Positions 7,356-14,871 of a DNA stretch of 64,000 nucleotides are shown piece by piece. Each line of letters begins with the position of its first letter. The first letter of the stretch is position 1. The stretch is from Streptomyces gelaticus. GTDB taxonomy: Bacteria; Actinomycetota; Actinomycetes; Streptomycetales; Streptomycetaceae. A model generated the notes under the pieces. The model worked only from the letters and a program-made list of their open reading frames with translations, searched no databases and had not been told where the DNA came from. Position numbers and translations under genes: made by a program. The DNA lies in contig NZ_BMTF01000001.1 in the NCBI RefSeq assembly GCF_014649535.1, positions 434,407-498,406 of the forward strand, read 5' to 3'.

Positions 7356-9917
7356 ATGCTGAGAACAGCCCTGCGCAACATCCTGGCCCACAAGGCCCGA
7401 CTGGCCATGACCGCCCTCGCAGTCTGCCTGGGGGTCGCGTTCGTCAGCGGTACCCTCGTCTTCGCGGACTCCACCGCAGAGGCCCACCGCGCCGCCGCGT
7501 CGAAGAACTTCGCCGACATCGCCGTCACCGTGACCGAGAAGGCTCCGGAGCCCGGATCCCCGGCCCAGCGCCGGACCGGCGTGCTCGACGACATGCTCGT
7601 GGGGAAGCTGGCCCGGGTGCCCGGCGTCGCCGCAGTACGGCCGTCGGTCGACGGCTCGGCGACCCTGAACGCGGCGGACGGCACCCCGCTGAGGGCCGGC
7701 CGGGCCTGGTCGAACCTGGCCGCCGCCTACATACCGGGCAAGGACGGCAAGGACAGCCGCCACCCGCTGGCCGAGGGGCGCCCCCCGTCCCACAGCGGTG
7801 AGCTCGCGGTCGACAGCGGCACCGCCGCCGCCGGCCACTTCCGTGTCGGCGACACGATCACGCTGGCCACGGACGGCCCGGTCCTGACCAAGCGGCTGGT
7901 CGGCATCGTCACCACCGACGACACCCGGGTGACCGCCGGCGGCACCCTCGCGCTGTTCGACAGGGCGACGGCCCAGAAGCTGTTCTCGACCCCCGGCCAC
8001 TACACCGGCATCGACCTGTCCGCCGCGCCCGGGACCACCGCGTACGAACTCGCGGACCGGGTCGCGGCCGTGCTCCCGGCCGATCGCGCCGAGGCCACCA
8101 CCGGTCACGCCCAGGCGGCCCAGCAGGCCGTCCTCGTCGACACCCTGACCCGCGGCTACGAGAAGGTGCCGATGGTCTTCGCCGGGGTCTCGCTCTTCAT
8201 CGGCTCGTTCCTCATCGTCAACACCTTCACCATGCTCGTGGCGCGGCGCACCCGGGAGACCGCCCTGCTCCGGGCGATCGGAGCCTCGCGCCGTCAGGTG
8301 TCGCGCTCCGTCCTCCTTGAGGCCCTGGTGGTCGGCCTGGTCGCCTCGGCTGCCGGCTTCCTGCTCGGGCTCGGCATTGCCATGGTGCTGCCCGGTGTCC
8401 TCGGCACCGGCGGGAACACCCTGCCCCGCGGCCCTCTGGTGATCGGCCCGCGCTCGCTGGTGGCGGCGTTCGGTGTGGGCGTCGGCGTCACCGTGCTCGC
8501 CGCCTGGCTGCCGTCCCGCCGGGCGGCGAGGATCGCACCCGTCGAGGCGATGCGCACGGCCGAACAGCCGCCTGTGGCAACGCGATTCCGGCTGCGTGGC
8601 GCGGTGGGCCTCGGCCTCCTCGTGCTCGGCGTCGGCTGGCTGGTGGCGCTCAGCGGCGCGAAGGACGCATCGGAGGAGAACCTGCGGAACGCGATGGCCG
8701 GCTGCGCACTGCTCGTCGCCGCCCTCATCGTGCTCGCACCGCTGCTCGCCGTCCCGGTGATCCGGCTGACCGGGCGGCTGACCGGCGGCTTCGGGATCAC
8801 CGGCCGCCTCGCCCGCGAGAACGCCCTGCGCGACCCGCGCCGCACCGCCGCCACTGCCGCCACTCTGCTGATCAGCACCGCGCTCGTTACCGGGCTCGCC
8901 GTCATCGGGCACTCCACCGGGCAGGCCCTCGACCGCCAGGCCGCCGCCGGCCTCGGCGCCGACTACGTCATCAGCACCCGCTCCACCATGACGGGCATCG
9001 ACCCCAGCGCCGTACGGCGGGTCGCCGACACCGCCGGAGTACGCACAGCGAACGCCGTCACGGACTCCACCATGTTCACCGGCGGCGGAGTCCGGCAGAT
9101 CTCCGGAGTCGACCCCGCCACCGTCAACGACACCATGAAGCTCGACTTCGTCTCCGGCTCCGCCGAGAACCTCGCGCCCGGCCGGATCGCCATCTCCAGC
9201 ACCCTTGCCCGGGAGCTCGCGGTGACCACCGGCGACGTGCTCGACATCGGCCTGGGGCGCAGCGAGCGGTTCACCGAGTACACCGTCGTGGGCGTCTACA
9301 AGGACAACCCCATCGCCCGTGACGCACTCGCCACCCGCACCGAAGTCGCGAGGAACAGCCTCCTGCCCGGCTCCGTCCAGCGCGTACTCGTGCGCGCCGA
9401 CGGCACGGAGCCGAAAACCCTTGAGGCAGGCCTGCACACAGCCTTGGGCAACAACCCGCTGTTGCAGGTACAGGACCGGGACCAACTCGTCCGCGAGGCC
9501 GCCGGCACCATGGCCGACCTGCTGAACGTGATGTACGGGATGCTCGGCATCGGCGTCGTCATCAGCGCGCTCGGCATCGTGAACACACTGGCCATGTCGG
9601 TCGCCGAACGCACCCGTGAGATCGGCGCGCTGCGCGCCCTCGGCATGGACCGCGCCGGCATCCGCCGGATGATCCGTCTGGAAGCGCTGACCGTCGCCGG
9701 CTTCGGAACCCTCCTCGGCCTGACGGGCGGCCTGTTCGGCGCCTGGGCGGTCGGCTCCCTCGCCAACGGCGCGATCGACCAGTACTCCCTGACCCTCCCC
9801 TGGGGGACACTTCTCCTCGTCTGCCTGATCTCCCTCACGTTCGGTGCCCTCGCGGCCGCCGTCCCGGCTCGCCGGGCAGCTGCGCTGAACCCCCTGGAGG
9901 CCGTCATGGAAGCCTGA
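7356..9917 (+). CDS. FtsX/MacB-type ABC permease
   Basis: This 853-residue protein has two FtsX permease units. Membrane segment 1 (about 20-40) and a MacB-like periplasmic domain are followed by three segments around 270-400. A second MacB periplasmic domain follows, with three final segments around 720-845. Each unit has the family box ERTREIGALRALG or RRTRETALLRAIGAS. The size and double layout fit actinobacterial exporters or lipoprotein-handling pumps. It forms an operon with the ATPase 59 bases upstream. Confidence 0.94.
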   Translation: MLRTALRNILAHKARLAMTALAVCLGVAFVSGTLVFADSTAEAHRAAASKNFADIAVTVTEKAPEPGSPAQRRTGVLDDMLVGKLARVPGVAAVRPSVDGSATLNAADGTPLRAGRAWSNLAAAYIPGKDGKDSRHPLAEGRPPSHSGELAVDSGTAAAGHFRVGDTITLATDGPVLTKRLVGIVTTDDTRVTAGGTLALFDRATAQKLFSTPGHYTGIDLSAAPGTTAYELADRVAAVLPADRAEATTGHAQAAQQAVLVDTLTRGYEKVPMVFAGVSLFIGSFLIVNTFTMLVARRTRETALLRAIGASRRQVSRSVLLEALVVGLVASAAGFLLGLGIAMVLPGVLGTGGNTLPRGPLVIGPRSLVAAFGVGVGVTVLAAWLPSRRAARIAPVEAMRTAEQPPVATRFRLRGAVGLGLLVLGVGWLVALSGAKDASEENLRNAMAGCALLVAALIVLAPLLAVPVIRLTGRLTGGFGITGRLARENALRDPRRTAATAATLLISTALVTGLAVIGHSTGQALDRQAAAGLGADYVISTRSTMTGIDPSAVRRVADTAGVRTANAVTDSTMFTGGGVRQISGVDPATVNDTMKLDFVSGSAENLAPGRIAISSTLARELAVTTGDVLDIGLGRSERFTEYTVVGVYKDNPIARDALATRTEVARNSLLPGSVQRVLVRADGTEPKTLEAGLHTALGNNPLLQVQDRDQLVREAAGTMADLLNVMYGMLGIGVVISALGIVNTLAMSVAERTREIGALRALGMDRAGIRRMIRLEALTVAGFGTLLGLTGGLFGAWAVGSLANGAIDQYSLTLPWGTLLLVCLISLTFGALAAAVPARRAAALNPLEAVMEA

Positions 9918-9945
9918 CGTTCCTTGCCGCACCAGCCGGGGAGAC

Positions 9946-10073
9946 CGAAGAGGCCGGGCAGGGCCGGGACGGGGTACTCCCGCTTCGGCGAGAGGAAGGC
10001 TTGCGGCGGCGACCGGCTGCCCGCTCCCGAACTGCCGCCCGTCGCGCTGAAACCGTGGGGACGGGTGCGCTGA
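9946..10073 (+). pseudogene. Remnant of a pirin gene 3' end
   Basis: This segment repeats the end of the intact pirin gene (3953-4080). The last ~65 bases are about 94 percent identical and read in frame as GGDRLPAPELPPVALKPWGRVR then stop, against GDRLPAPELPPVALKPRGRVR in the intact gene. Further upstream the match continues (EEAGQGRDGV against EEARQGWMET) but a one-base shift near 9975 breaks the frame. No start or body of the gene is present. With the intact pirin it brackets the regulator-kinase-ABC cassette. Confidence 0.85.
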
Positions 10074-10143
10074 CCTGCGATGACGATCCTTCCGGCGGGC
10101 CAGTCCGGCCCGTCGGCACGGCCCGCACGGTAGGCTCTCGCGC

Positions 10144-10788
10144 ATGCTCCCTGCCGCGATGCCTCCCCGACTCGGCGGACTGTGGCGAGCGACGGATTCG
10201 GGTGTCGCCCACGCGCCGCAGCAGCCGGCGGAGCTCCGCCGGGCACGCCGGGGAGCCACCCTGCTCATGGTGCTGGCGTGCCTGCTGGCGATCGCGGCCG
10301 TCGCGATGTGCGGCAGCGCGGCGGCACATTGGGGCGACGAGTACATACGGACACCGAACCGGTCCGGAGAACCGGGGAGGTCCCGCCCGATCGTACTGTT
10401 CGGGCTGGGCCTCCTGCTGCTCGTCCCCGCGGCCCTCGCCGTAGCCGGTGCGCGCGGCCTGCGCAGGCCCAGGAAGCCGACGGTCGAGCTCACCCCCGCG
10501 GTGGTGCGATCGAACATGTACGGCGTCGTCGAGGTGCCGTGGGACGAGGTCCTCGGGGAACGGGCGGCGGACGGACCGCACATCGATCTCGCCGGTCCGG
10601 CGGGCAACTACCGGATCACGGGACGACGCCGCAGTGAGGACGACGCGGCATCGCTCCGTCTCTACGCTCCGGCCGGCGAACTGCTCCCGCTGCTGGCGTG
10701 GCTGCGGGAGCATCCCGAGTCGCGCCCGACGGTTCTCGCGCCGTGGTCGGACCAGGTGGCTGTCAGGGACAACGACGCGGTGCGGTGA
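10144..10788 (+). CDS. Two-pass membrane protein with PH-like cytosolic domain, unknown function
   Basis: The 214-residue protein has membrane segments at about 38-58 and 80-103, then a soluble domain of roughly 100 residues resembling bacterial PH domains (VELTPAVVRSNMYGVVEVPWDEVLG, IDLAGPAGNYRITG). No catalytic motif is visible. TAGGCT lies seven bases before the ATG and there is no ribosome site, so the transcript may be leaderless. It follows the pirin remnant, the probable end of the inserted cassette. Confidence 0.75.
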   Translation: MLPAAMPPRLGGLWRATDSGVAHAPQQPAELRRARRGATLLMVLACLLAIAAVAMCGSAAAHWGDEYIRTPNRSGEPGRSRPIVLFGLGLLLLVPAALAVAGARGLRRPRKPTVELTPAVVRSNMYGVVEVPWDEVLGERAADGPHIDLAGPAGNYRITGRRRSEDDAASLRLYAPAGELLPLLAWLREHPESRPTVLAPWSDQVAVRDNDAVR

Positions 10789-10875
10789 CGCGGAGGCACA
10801 CGGGGCGCGGTCGCGCCGTCGTGGAACTCCTGGCCTACGCTCTCGGGCGCGCCATCGGACAACCGGTCATTCACC

Positions 10876-11352
10876 GTGGACGACGCTGTCGAGGTTCCCG
10901 TTCCCGCGCCCGGTGCGGTCTGGACGGTCGGCGCGGTCGTCCTCAACGGGGAGGGTGCGGCGTTCGCCCAGAAGCGAAGCCCGCACCGCCGCCTCTTTCC
11001 CGATTCGTGGGACATCGTGGGCGGCCATGTCGAGGCCGGTGAAACCCTTTTGGACGCTCTCGCCCGCGAGATCGAGGAGGAGACCGGCTGGCGCCTGCGC
11101 CATGTGCGGCAATTCCTCGGAACCAGTACCTGGACCGGAGACGACGGCGCCGGTCTCCGTCACGAGGCGGACTATCTCGTCGAGGTCGAAGGGGACTTGG
11201 GCAGTCCGGACCTGGAATGGTCCAGGCACTCCGCCTTCGACTGGTTCGGTCCCGGCGACCTCGCGCGTCTCAAGGAGAACCGCGCGCCCGGAGAATTCCT
11301 GATCCACGACCTGATCGCGTCGGCCCTGAGGAATCGGGCGGACGGCACGTGA
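10876..11352 (+). CDS. Nudix hydrolase
   Basis: The 158-residue protein has a complete Nudix box, GHVEAGETLLDALAREIEEETGW (shown in short: GX5EX7REIEEETGW), starting near residue 53. This box binds the metal that cleaves nucleoside diphosphates linked to another group. The start is GTG at 10876. The substrate cannot be told from sequence. It converges on the MFS gene without a clear shared terminator. Confidence 0.92.
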   Translation: MDDAVEVPVPAPGAVWTVGAVVLNGEGAAFAQKRSPHRRLFPDSWDIVGGHVEAGETLLDALAREIEEETGWRLRHVRQFLGTSTWTGDDGAGLRHEADYLVEVEGDLGSPDLEWSRHSAFDWFGPGDLARLKENRAPGEFLIHDLIASALRNRADGT

Positions 11353-11461
11353 ACGTCCGGCCGGGCGGCGACGAGTCGGCCGCGCTTCCCGTCCCCTCGG
11401 CAGGCCGCGCGATGATGCCCTCGCGCAAGCGGCGCGGGAGCGGCCGACGGGCCTCCCGGCC

Positions 11462-12739
11462 TCACGCCGCGGCCGCTGCCGCGGTGTGAGCGAGGCGCAG
11501 ATGCCCGGTGCGGCGCAGGCCGGTCAGCGCGGCGGCACAGGCGAGGCCGAGCGCGCACAGCGCGGTCCACGGCAGCCAGGGGGCATGCACGCGGGCGGCC
11601 AGGTCGAACAGGGCGCCCACAGCGAGGTTCCCGACGGCGACGGCCAGGCCGGCCACGGTGCTGTAGGCACCGTAGTAGGTGGCCATCAGGCGCTGTCCCG
11701 AGAGGCGGACCAGTGTGTCCATCTCGAACGGGTACAGCAGCGTGGAACCCGCGGCCAGCAGTGCCGCGCACACCGTCAGCCCCCCGAGCCCGAGCACGGC
11801 GGTCAGTCCGTGGACGCGTCGGTGCGGACCCGGCAGCAGCGGCAGGAACGCGGCGGCCATCACGACCAGGCCGAGTGCGATCGCCTTCGGCGGGTCCAGG
11901 CGTTTCCTGGCCCAGTCGGTCAGGCGGAGCTGACCGGCCACCGCGACCAGCGCGGAGACGGCGAAGACCGCACCCATCGCGCCGCCGTTGCCGTCGCCCA
12001 GCAGGGTGCGGGCCTGGAGAGGCAGGGCGAGGTACGTCTGAAAGGCCAGCAGGTAGGAGCCGGCCATCGCGGCGGAGAACAGGACGAAGGGCCGGTTGCG
12101 AAGAATCGTCCGCCAGTCCGTGGCGATGCCCCGCCAGCCGCCTGTACGTTCCGGGTCCGCTGCCGGGCGCCGCGCCGGGAGAGCACGGGCCTGGACGACG
12201 GCGAGGGCCCCGAACACCGCCGCGGAGGCGCCGCACACCACCGGGAAATCGAGCGTGAGCAGGGCGAGACCGGCGAGCGGACCGAGCAGGATGCCCGCCT
12301 GGTAGAAGACGTTGAAGGCGGCGAACGCCTCCACCCGGCGCTCTCCGGCACCCTGCGCGAGGTAGGCGCGGACGGCGGGGTTGAACAGGGCGCCGGCGAA
12401 CCCGGTCGCGGCGGAGGCGACGATCAGGGCGGGCAGGCTGTCGGCGAAGGCCAGCACCGCGAACGCACCGGTCCGCAGGGCACAGCCGGCCAGGATCATG
12501 GGCTTGTAGCCGATCCGGTCGGCCAGGGTCCCGCCGAGCCAGAACATGCCCTGCTGGGAAAGGTTGCGTACACCCAGGACGAGCCCGACCGCCCAGGCGG
12601 CCAGGCCGAGGCCGTGGGCGAGATGGTCGGCGAGGTAGGGCATGAGCATGTAGAAGCCGAGGTTGATGCCGAACTGATTGACCATCAGCAGCTGGATGCC
12701 GGGCTCGAAGGAGCGCACCTGGGCGCGCAGCCGCCTCAC
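11462..12739 (-). CDS. MFS transporter (Rv0849-like)
   Basis: This 425-residue membrane protein has about twelve hydrophobic segments. The MFS motif A-like loop is [12 protein letters not shown] between segments 2 and 3. The GTG start at 12739 overlaps the stop of the PLP-enzyme gene in a GTGA arrangement, showing translational coupling. In Mycobacterium tuberculosis a CysK2-like enzyme gene (Rv0848) is likewise followed by an MFS gene (Rv0849). By analogy this protein may export or import the product or substrate of the neighbouring enzyme. Substrate unknown. Confidence 0.88.
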   Translation of the reverse strand: MRRLRAQVRSFEPGIQLLMVNQFGINLGFYMLMPYLADHLAHGLGLAAWAVGLVLGVRNLSQQGMFWLGGTLADRIGYKPMILAGCALRTGAFAVLAFADSLPALIVASAATGFAGALFNPAVRAYLAQGAGERRVEAFAAFNVFYQAGILLGPLAGLALLTLDFPVVCGASAAVFGALAVVQARALPARRPAADPERTGGWRGIATDWRTILRNRPFVLFSAAMAGSYLLAFQTYLALPLQARTLLGDGNGGAMGAVFAVSALVAVAGQLRLTDWARKRLDPPKAIALGLVVMAAAFLPLLPGPHRRVHGLTAVLGLGGLTVCAALLAAGSTLLYPFEMDTLVRLSGQRLMATYYGAYSTVAGLAVAVGNLAVGALFDLAARVHAPWLPWTALCALGLACAAALTGLRRTGHLRLAHTAAAAAA

Positions 12740-13839
12740 CGGGCACCCACCAGCGCGGCAGGGGCGACGGCCGGGCCGCTGACCGTACGGCAACGCGTCC
12801 AGGACGTCACGGTGCGCTCGCCCGGGTCGGTGATCTCGTCGGGCTCGTCCGGCAGCGGGGCCGGGGGCTCCAGGAGTTTGTGGCCGTGGCACCAGCCGTC
12901 GTTGTAGATGGTGTCGAGGTAGCGATGGGGTCCGTCGGGGAAGACCGCGGCGATCCTCGTTCCGGCGGGGTGGGTGCGGGCCGCCCATCCGGCGACCAGC
13001 GCGACCGCCCCGACACTCCAGCCGCCTGAGGCGTAGTGGTGGCGGGCCAGCGACCGGCAGGCGCGGACCGCTTCGGCGGGGGCCACCCAGTGGACCTCGC
13101 TGAAGGCCGGGTAGGCGACATTGCCCGGATGGATGCTGGAGCCCAGCCCCCGCATCAGGCGCGGTCCGGCCGGTTGGCCGAAGATCGTCGACCCGGTGGA
13201 GTCCACGCCGATCAGCGCCAGGTCGGGGAACGTCCGGCGCAGCGCGGCCGAGATCCCCGCGGAGTGACCGCCGGTTCCGACGGAGGCGACCAGGAGGTCG
13301 ACACGGCCGAGCTGGGCGACGAGTTCGGCGGCCAGGGGGGCATAGGCCGCCACGTTGTCGGGGTTGTTGTACTGGTCGGGGCACCACGCCCCGGGGGTCC
13401 CGGCGAGCAGTTCGGCCACCCTCTCCCGCCGGGCCTGCTGCCAGCCGCCCGTCGGGTGCGCGGTGGTGACGGTCTCGACGCGGGAACCGTAGGCGGTCAG
13501 CGCCCGGCGGATTCCGGGTTCGAGCCCGGGGTCGGTGACCACGGTGACCGGGTGCCCGAAAGTGATGCCCGCCAGGGCCAGGCCCAGCCCCAGGGTGCCG
13601 CTGGAGGATTCGACGATCGGGGCACCGTCGGCCAGATCGCCGCGCTCCCGGGCGCGGGCCACCATGTGCAGGCCGGGGCGGTCCTTGATGCCGCCCGGGT
13701 TGGCGCCTTCGAGCTTGGCCCAGAAGCCACGGCCGGCCTCGGCGAAGGGTTCGCCGATCCACAGCACCGGTGTGTGGCCCACCAGTTCGGAGGGTCCACG
13801 GGCGGACATCGGGGCAGGGGTGTACGAGGAAATGTTCAT
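12736..13839 (-). CDS. PLP-dependent cysteine-synthase-family enzyme (CysK2-like)
   Basis: The 367-residue fold-type II PLP enzyme has the Schiff-base lysine K52 in PGGIKDRPG and a phosphate loop [10 protein letters not shown]. The substrate loop reads SSSGTLG (78-84) instead of the TSGNTG of true O-acetylserine sulfhydrylases, so substrate use probably differs. The mycobacterial relative CysK2 makes S-sulfocysteine; assigning that reaction here is an inference. The ATG at 13839 follows GAGGAG. The gene is coupled to the MFS gene and lies downstream of an LpqS-like gene. Confidence 0.87.
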   Translation of the reverse strand: MNISSYTPAPMSARGPSELVGHTPVLWIGEPFAEAGRGFWAKLEGANPGGIKDRPGLHMVARARERGDLADGAPIVESSSGTLGLGLALAGITFGHPVTVVTDPGLEPGIRRALTAYGSRVETVTTAHPTGGWQQARRERVAELLAGTPGAWCPDQYNNPDNVAAYAPLAAELVAQLGRVDLLVASVGTGGHSAGISAALRRTFPDLALIGVDSTGSTIFGQPAGPRLMRGLGSSIHPGNVAYPAFSEVHWVAPAEAVRACRSLARHHYASGGWSVGAVALVAGWAARTHPAGTRIAAVFPDGPHRYLDTIYNDGWCHGHKLLEPPAPLPDEPDEITDPGERTVTSWTRCRTVSGPAVAPAALVGAR

Positions 13840-13969
13840 GAAGGTGTCACGGCTCCTCGCCCCGGGCCGGCAGCGGCCGTCGGGGCATCGGGGGATCAGG
13901 GAGCGGACACACAGCAGCCCGGACCGGGTCCGGCGCGAGGCCGGAGGGCGGCGGCTGTGCGGGGCCCGG

Positions 13970-14407
13970 TCAGGTCCGCGCCACGCACAGGGCCGTGAGA
14001 ATGCACCGCCCACCGAGAGAGCCGCGGTCCGGCGCCCGAGCCGCTGTGCCGCCGGACAGGGCAGCCCCGGGCGCCCAGGACCGAACATCCACCGGGAGCG
14101 CCCCGCCCGGGGCGGAAGGGGGCGGGGCATCGACGCGAATCCAGTCCGCGGCGTGATCCGGCTCGGGACAGCACGGGGACGGATCGGGAGACAGCGCCGC
14201 GGTGGCGGCCCGGCCCTGCGTGCCGGGCGCCGCAGCGGGAGCGGCGTCCGCGGCCATCGAGGTCATGGGGTCGTGATGGGTGCCGAACGCCGGGCCATGG
14301 CTGTGTGCGCAGCCCAGGAGGTGGAAGGCCGCCCAGAGCAGTACGAGCAGCACGCCGCTGTTCCACCTGCGGCGATCTGCCGGGGGGAACGAGGCCGCAC
14401 CGAACAT
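13970..14407 (-). CDS. Small His/Cys-containing membrane-anchored protein, LpqS-like
   Basis: The 145-residue protein has one hydrophobic segment (about 18-35, [19 protein letters not shown]). Possible metal ligands follow: [14 protein letters not shown] and CCPEPDH. Size, position and the terminal ALCVART motif recall LpqS-type proteins, which in mycobacteria precede cysK2 and an MFS gene and belong to a copper-responsive regulon. Similarity is judged from memory and layout, not alignment. The ATG at 14407 has no ribosome site but has TACTTT seven bases upstream, so it may be leaderless. A longer open frame upstream is less likely. Confidence 0.62.
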   Translation of the reverse strand: MFGAASFPPADRRRWNSGVLLVLLWAAFHLLGCAHSHGPAFGTHHDPMTSMAADAAPAAAPGTQGRAATAALSPDPSPCCPEPDHAADWIRVDAPPPSAPGGALPVDVRSWAPGAALSGGTAARAPDRGSLGGRCILTALCVART

Positions 14408-14412
14408 TGACT

Positions 14413-14439
14413 CAAAGTACCGAAACGGACACCCAAAGT
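14413..14439 (-). promoter_or_regulatory. Phased direct repeat in the promoter of the LpqS-like operon
   Basis: Two copies of CAAAGT (14413-14418 and 14434-14439; ACTTTG on the coding strand) are spaced exactly 21 bases apart, two helical turns, right before the LpqS-like start. The downstream copy overlaps a possible -10 (TACTTT). This fits a tandem regulator site. I saw no classical CsoR or Zur palindrome. Confidence 0.4.
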
Positions 14440-14509
14440 CACACTTGTCGTCGGTGAGGGGCGGAGGGGTGCCGGATGGCGGCGCAGCCGTCAATCACGC
14501 GTCACGGGT

Positions 14510-14620
14510 CATGGGTCCGGGACGGGCGTGGCGCTCTACCGGGTGCTCGCCGTGAAGAGGACCGGCGAGCGGGTCTTCGTGGCTGTGGACGGCGGCATGA
14601 GCGACAACCCGCGGGCCGCG
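14510..14620 (+). pseudogene. lysA: Internal fragment of a diaminopimelate decarboxylase gene
   Basis: In one forward frame this segment reads VALYRVLAVKRT, then GERVFVAVDGGMSDNPR. The VDGGMSDNPR core is the strongly conserved PLP/substrate motif of LysA. Nothing before or after continues the enzyme, so only about 36 of some 450 codons remain. It stops where the DUF4118-type fragment begins on the other strand, the two sharing the bases around 14614-14622. Confidence 0.8.
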
Positions 14621-14730
14621 TTCGTACTGGTGAGATCCGCACGGAAAGGCACGAGGAGCGCGGCGACAACGGGCGGGCAGACCAGGGCGGCGGCCACAGC
14701 CGCACTGTCCCGCAGGGGGAAACCGGACAT
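14614..14730 (-). pseudogene. 5' fragment of a DUF4118-type membrane sensor gene
   Basis: From an ATG at 14730 the reverse strand reads MSGFPLRDSAAVAAALVCPP, then VVAALLVPFRADLTSTNAA. This is the typical first membrane segment of DUF4118-containing (KdpD-like) streptomycete sensors, which normally continue ALVLVVVVVA. Here the match ends at NAA, exactly at the lysA fragment, and the frame runs on into unrelated sequence. Only the first ~39 codons survive, so a functional product is unlikely. Confidence 0.65.
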
Positions 14731-14821
14731 GCGAGCCTCCTGGGGTCCGTCTTCCACGATTGCTTCGCCGCCCCGAGCGGTAGCCGGGCCCCGGCCCCGT
14801 GGTTCCGGGAGAAGCATGGAC

Positions 14822-14856
14822 GGGGCGCCCGGACCGGGATTCGGTCCGGGCGCCCC
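14822..14856 (-). terminator. Terminator of the subtilisin gene
   Basis: A perfect 14-base GC-rich stem (14822-14835 with 14843-14856, loop gggattc) lies 16 bases after the stop of the S8 peptidase gene. Confidence 0.82.
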
Positions 14857-14871
14857 GCCGGGGGATGGTGA

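Noticed and set aside
7239..10607. A 1122-codon open frame on the minus strand opposite the ABC ATPase and permease
   Set aside because: It is the low-stop shadow of high-GC coding DNA; the plus-strand genes have clear domains, and its product is repetitive with no recognisable family.
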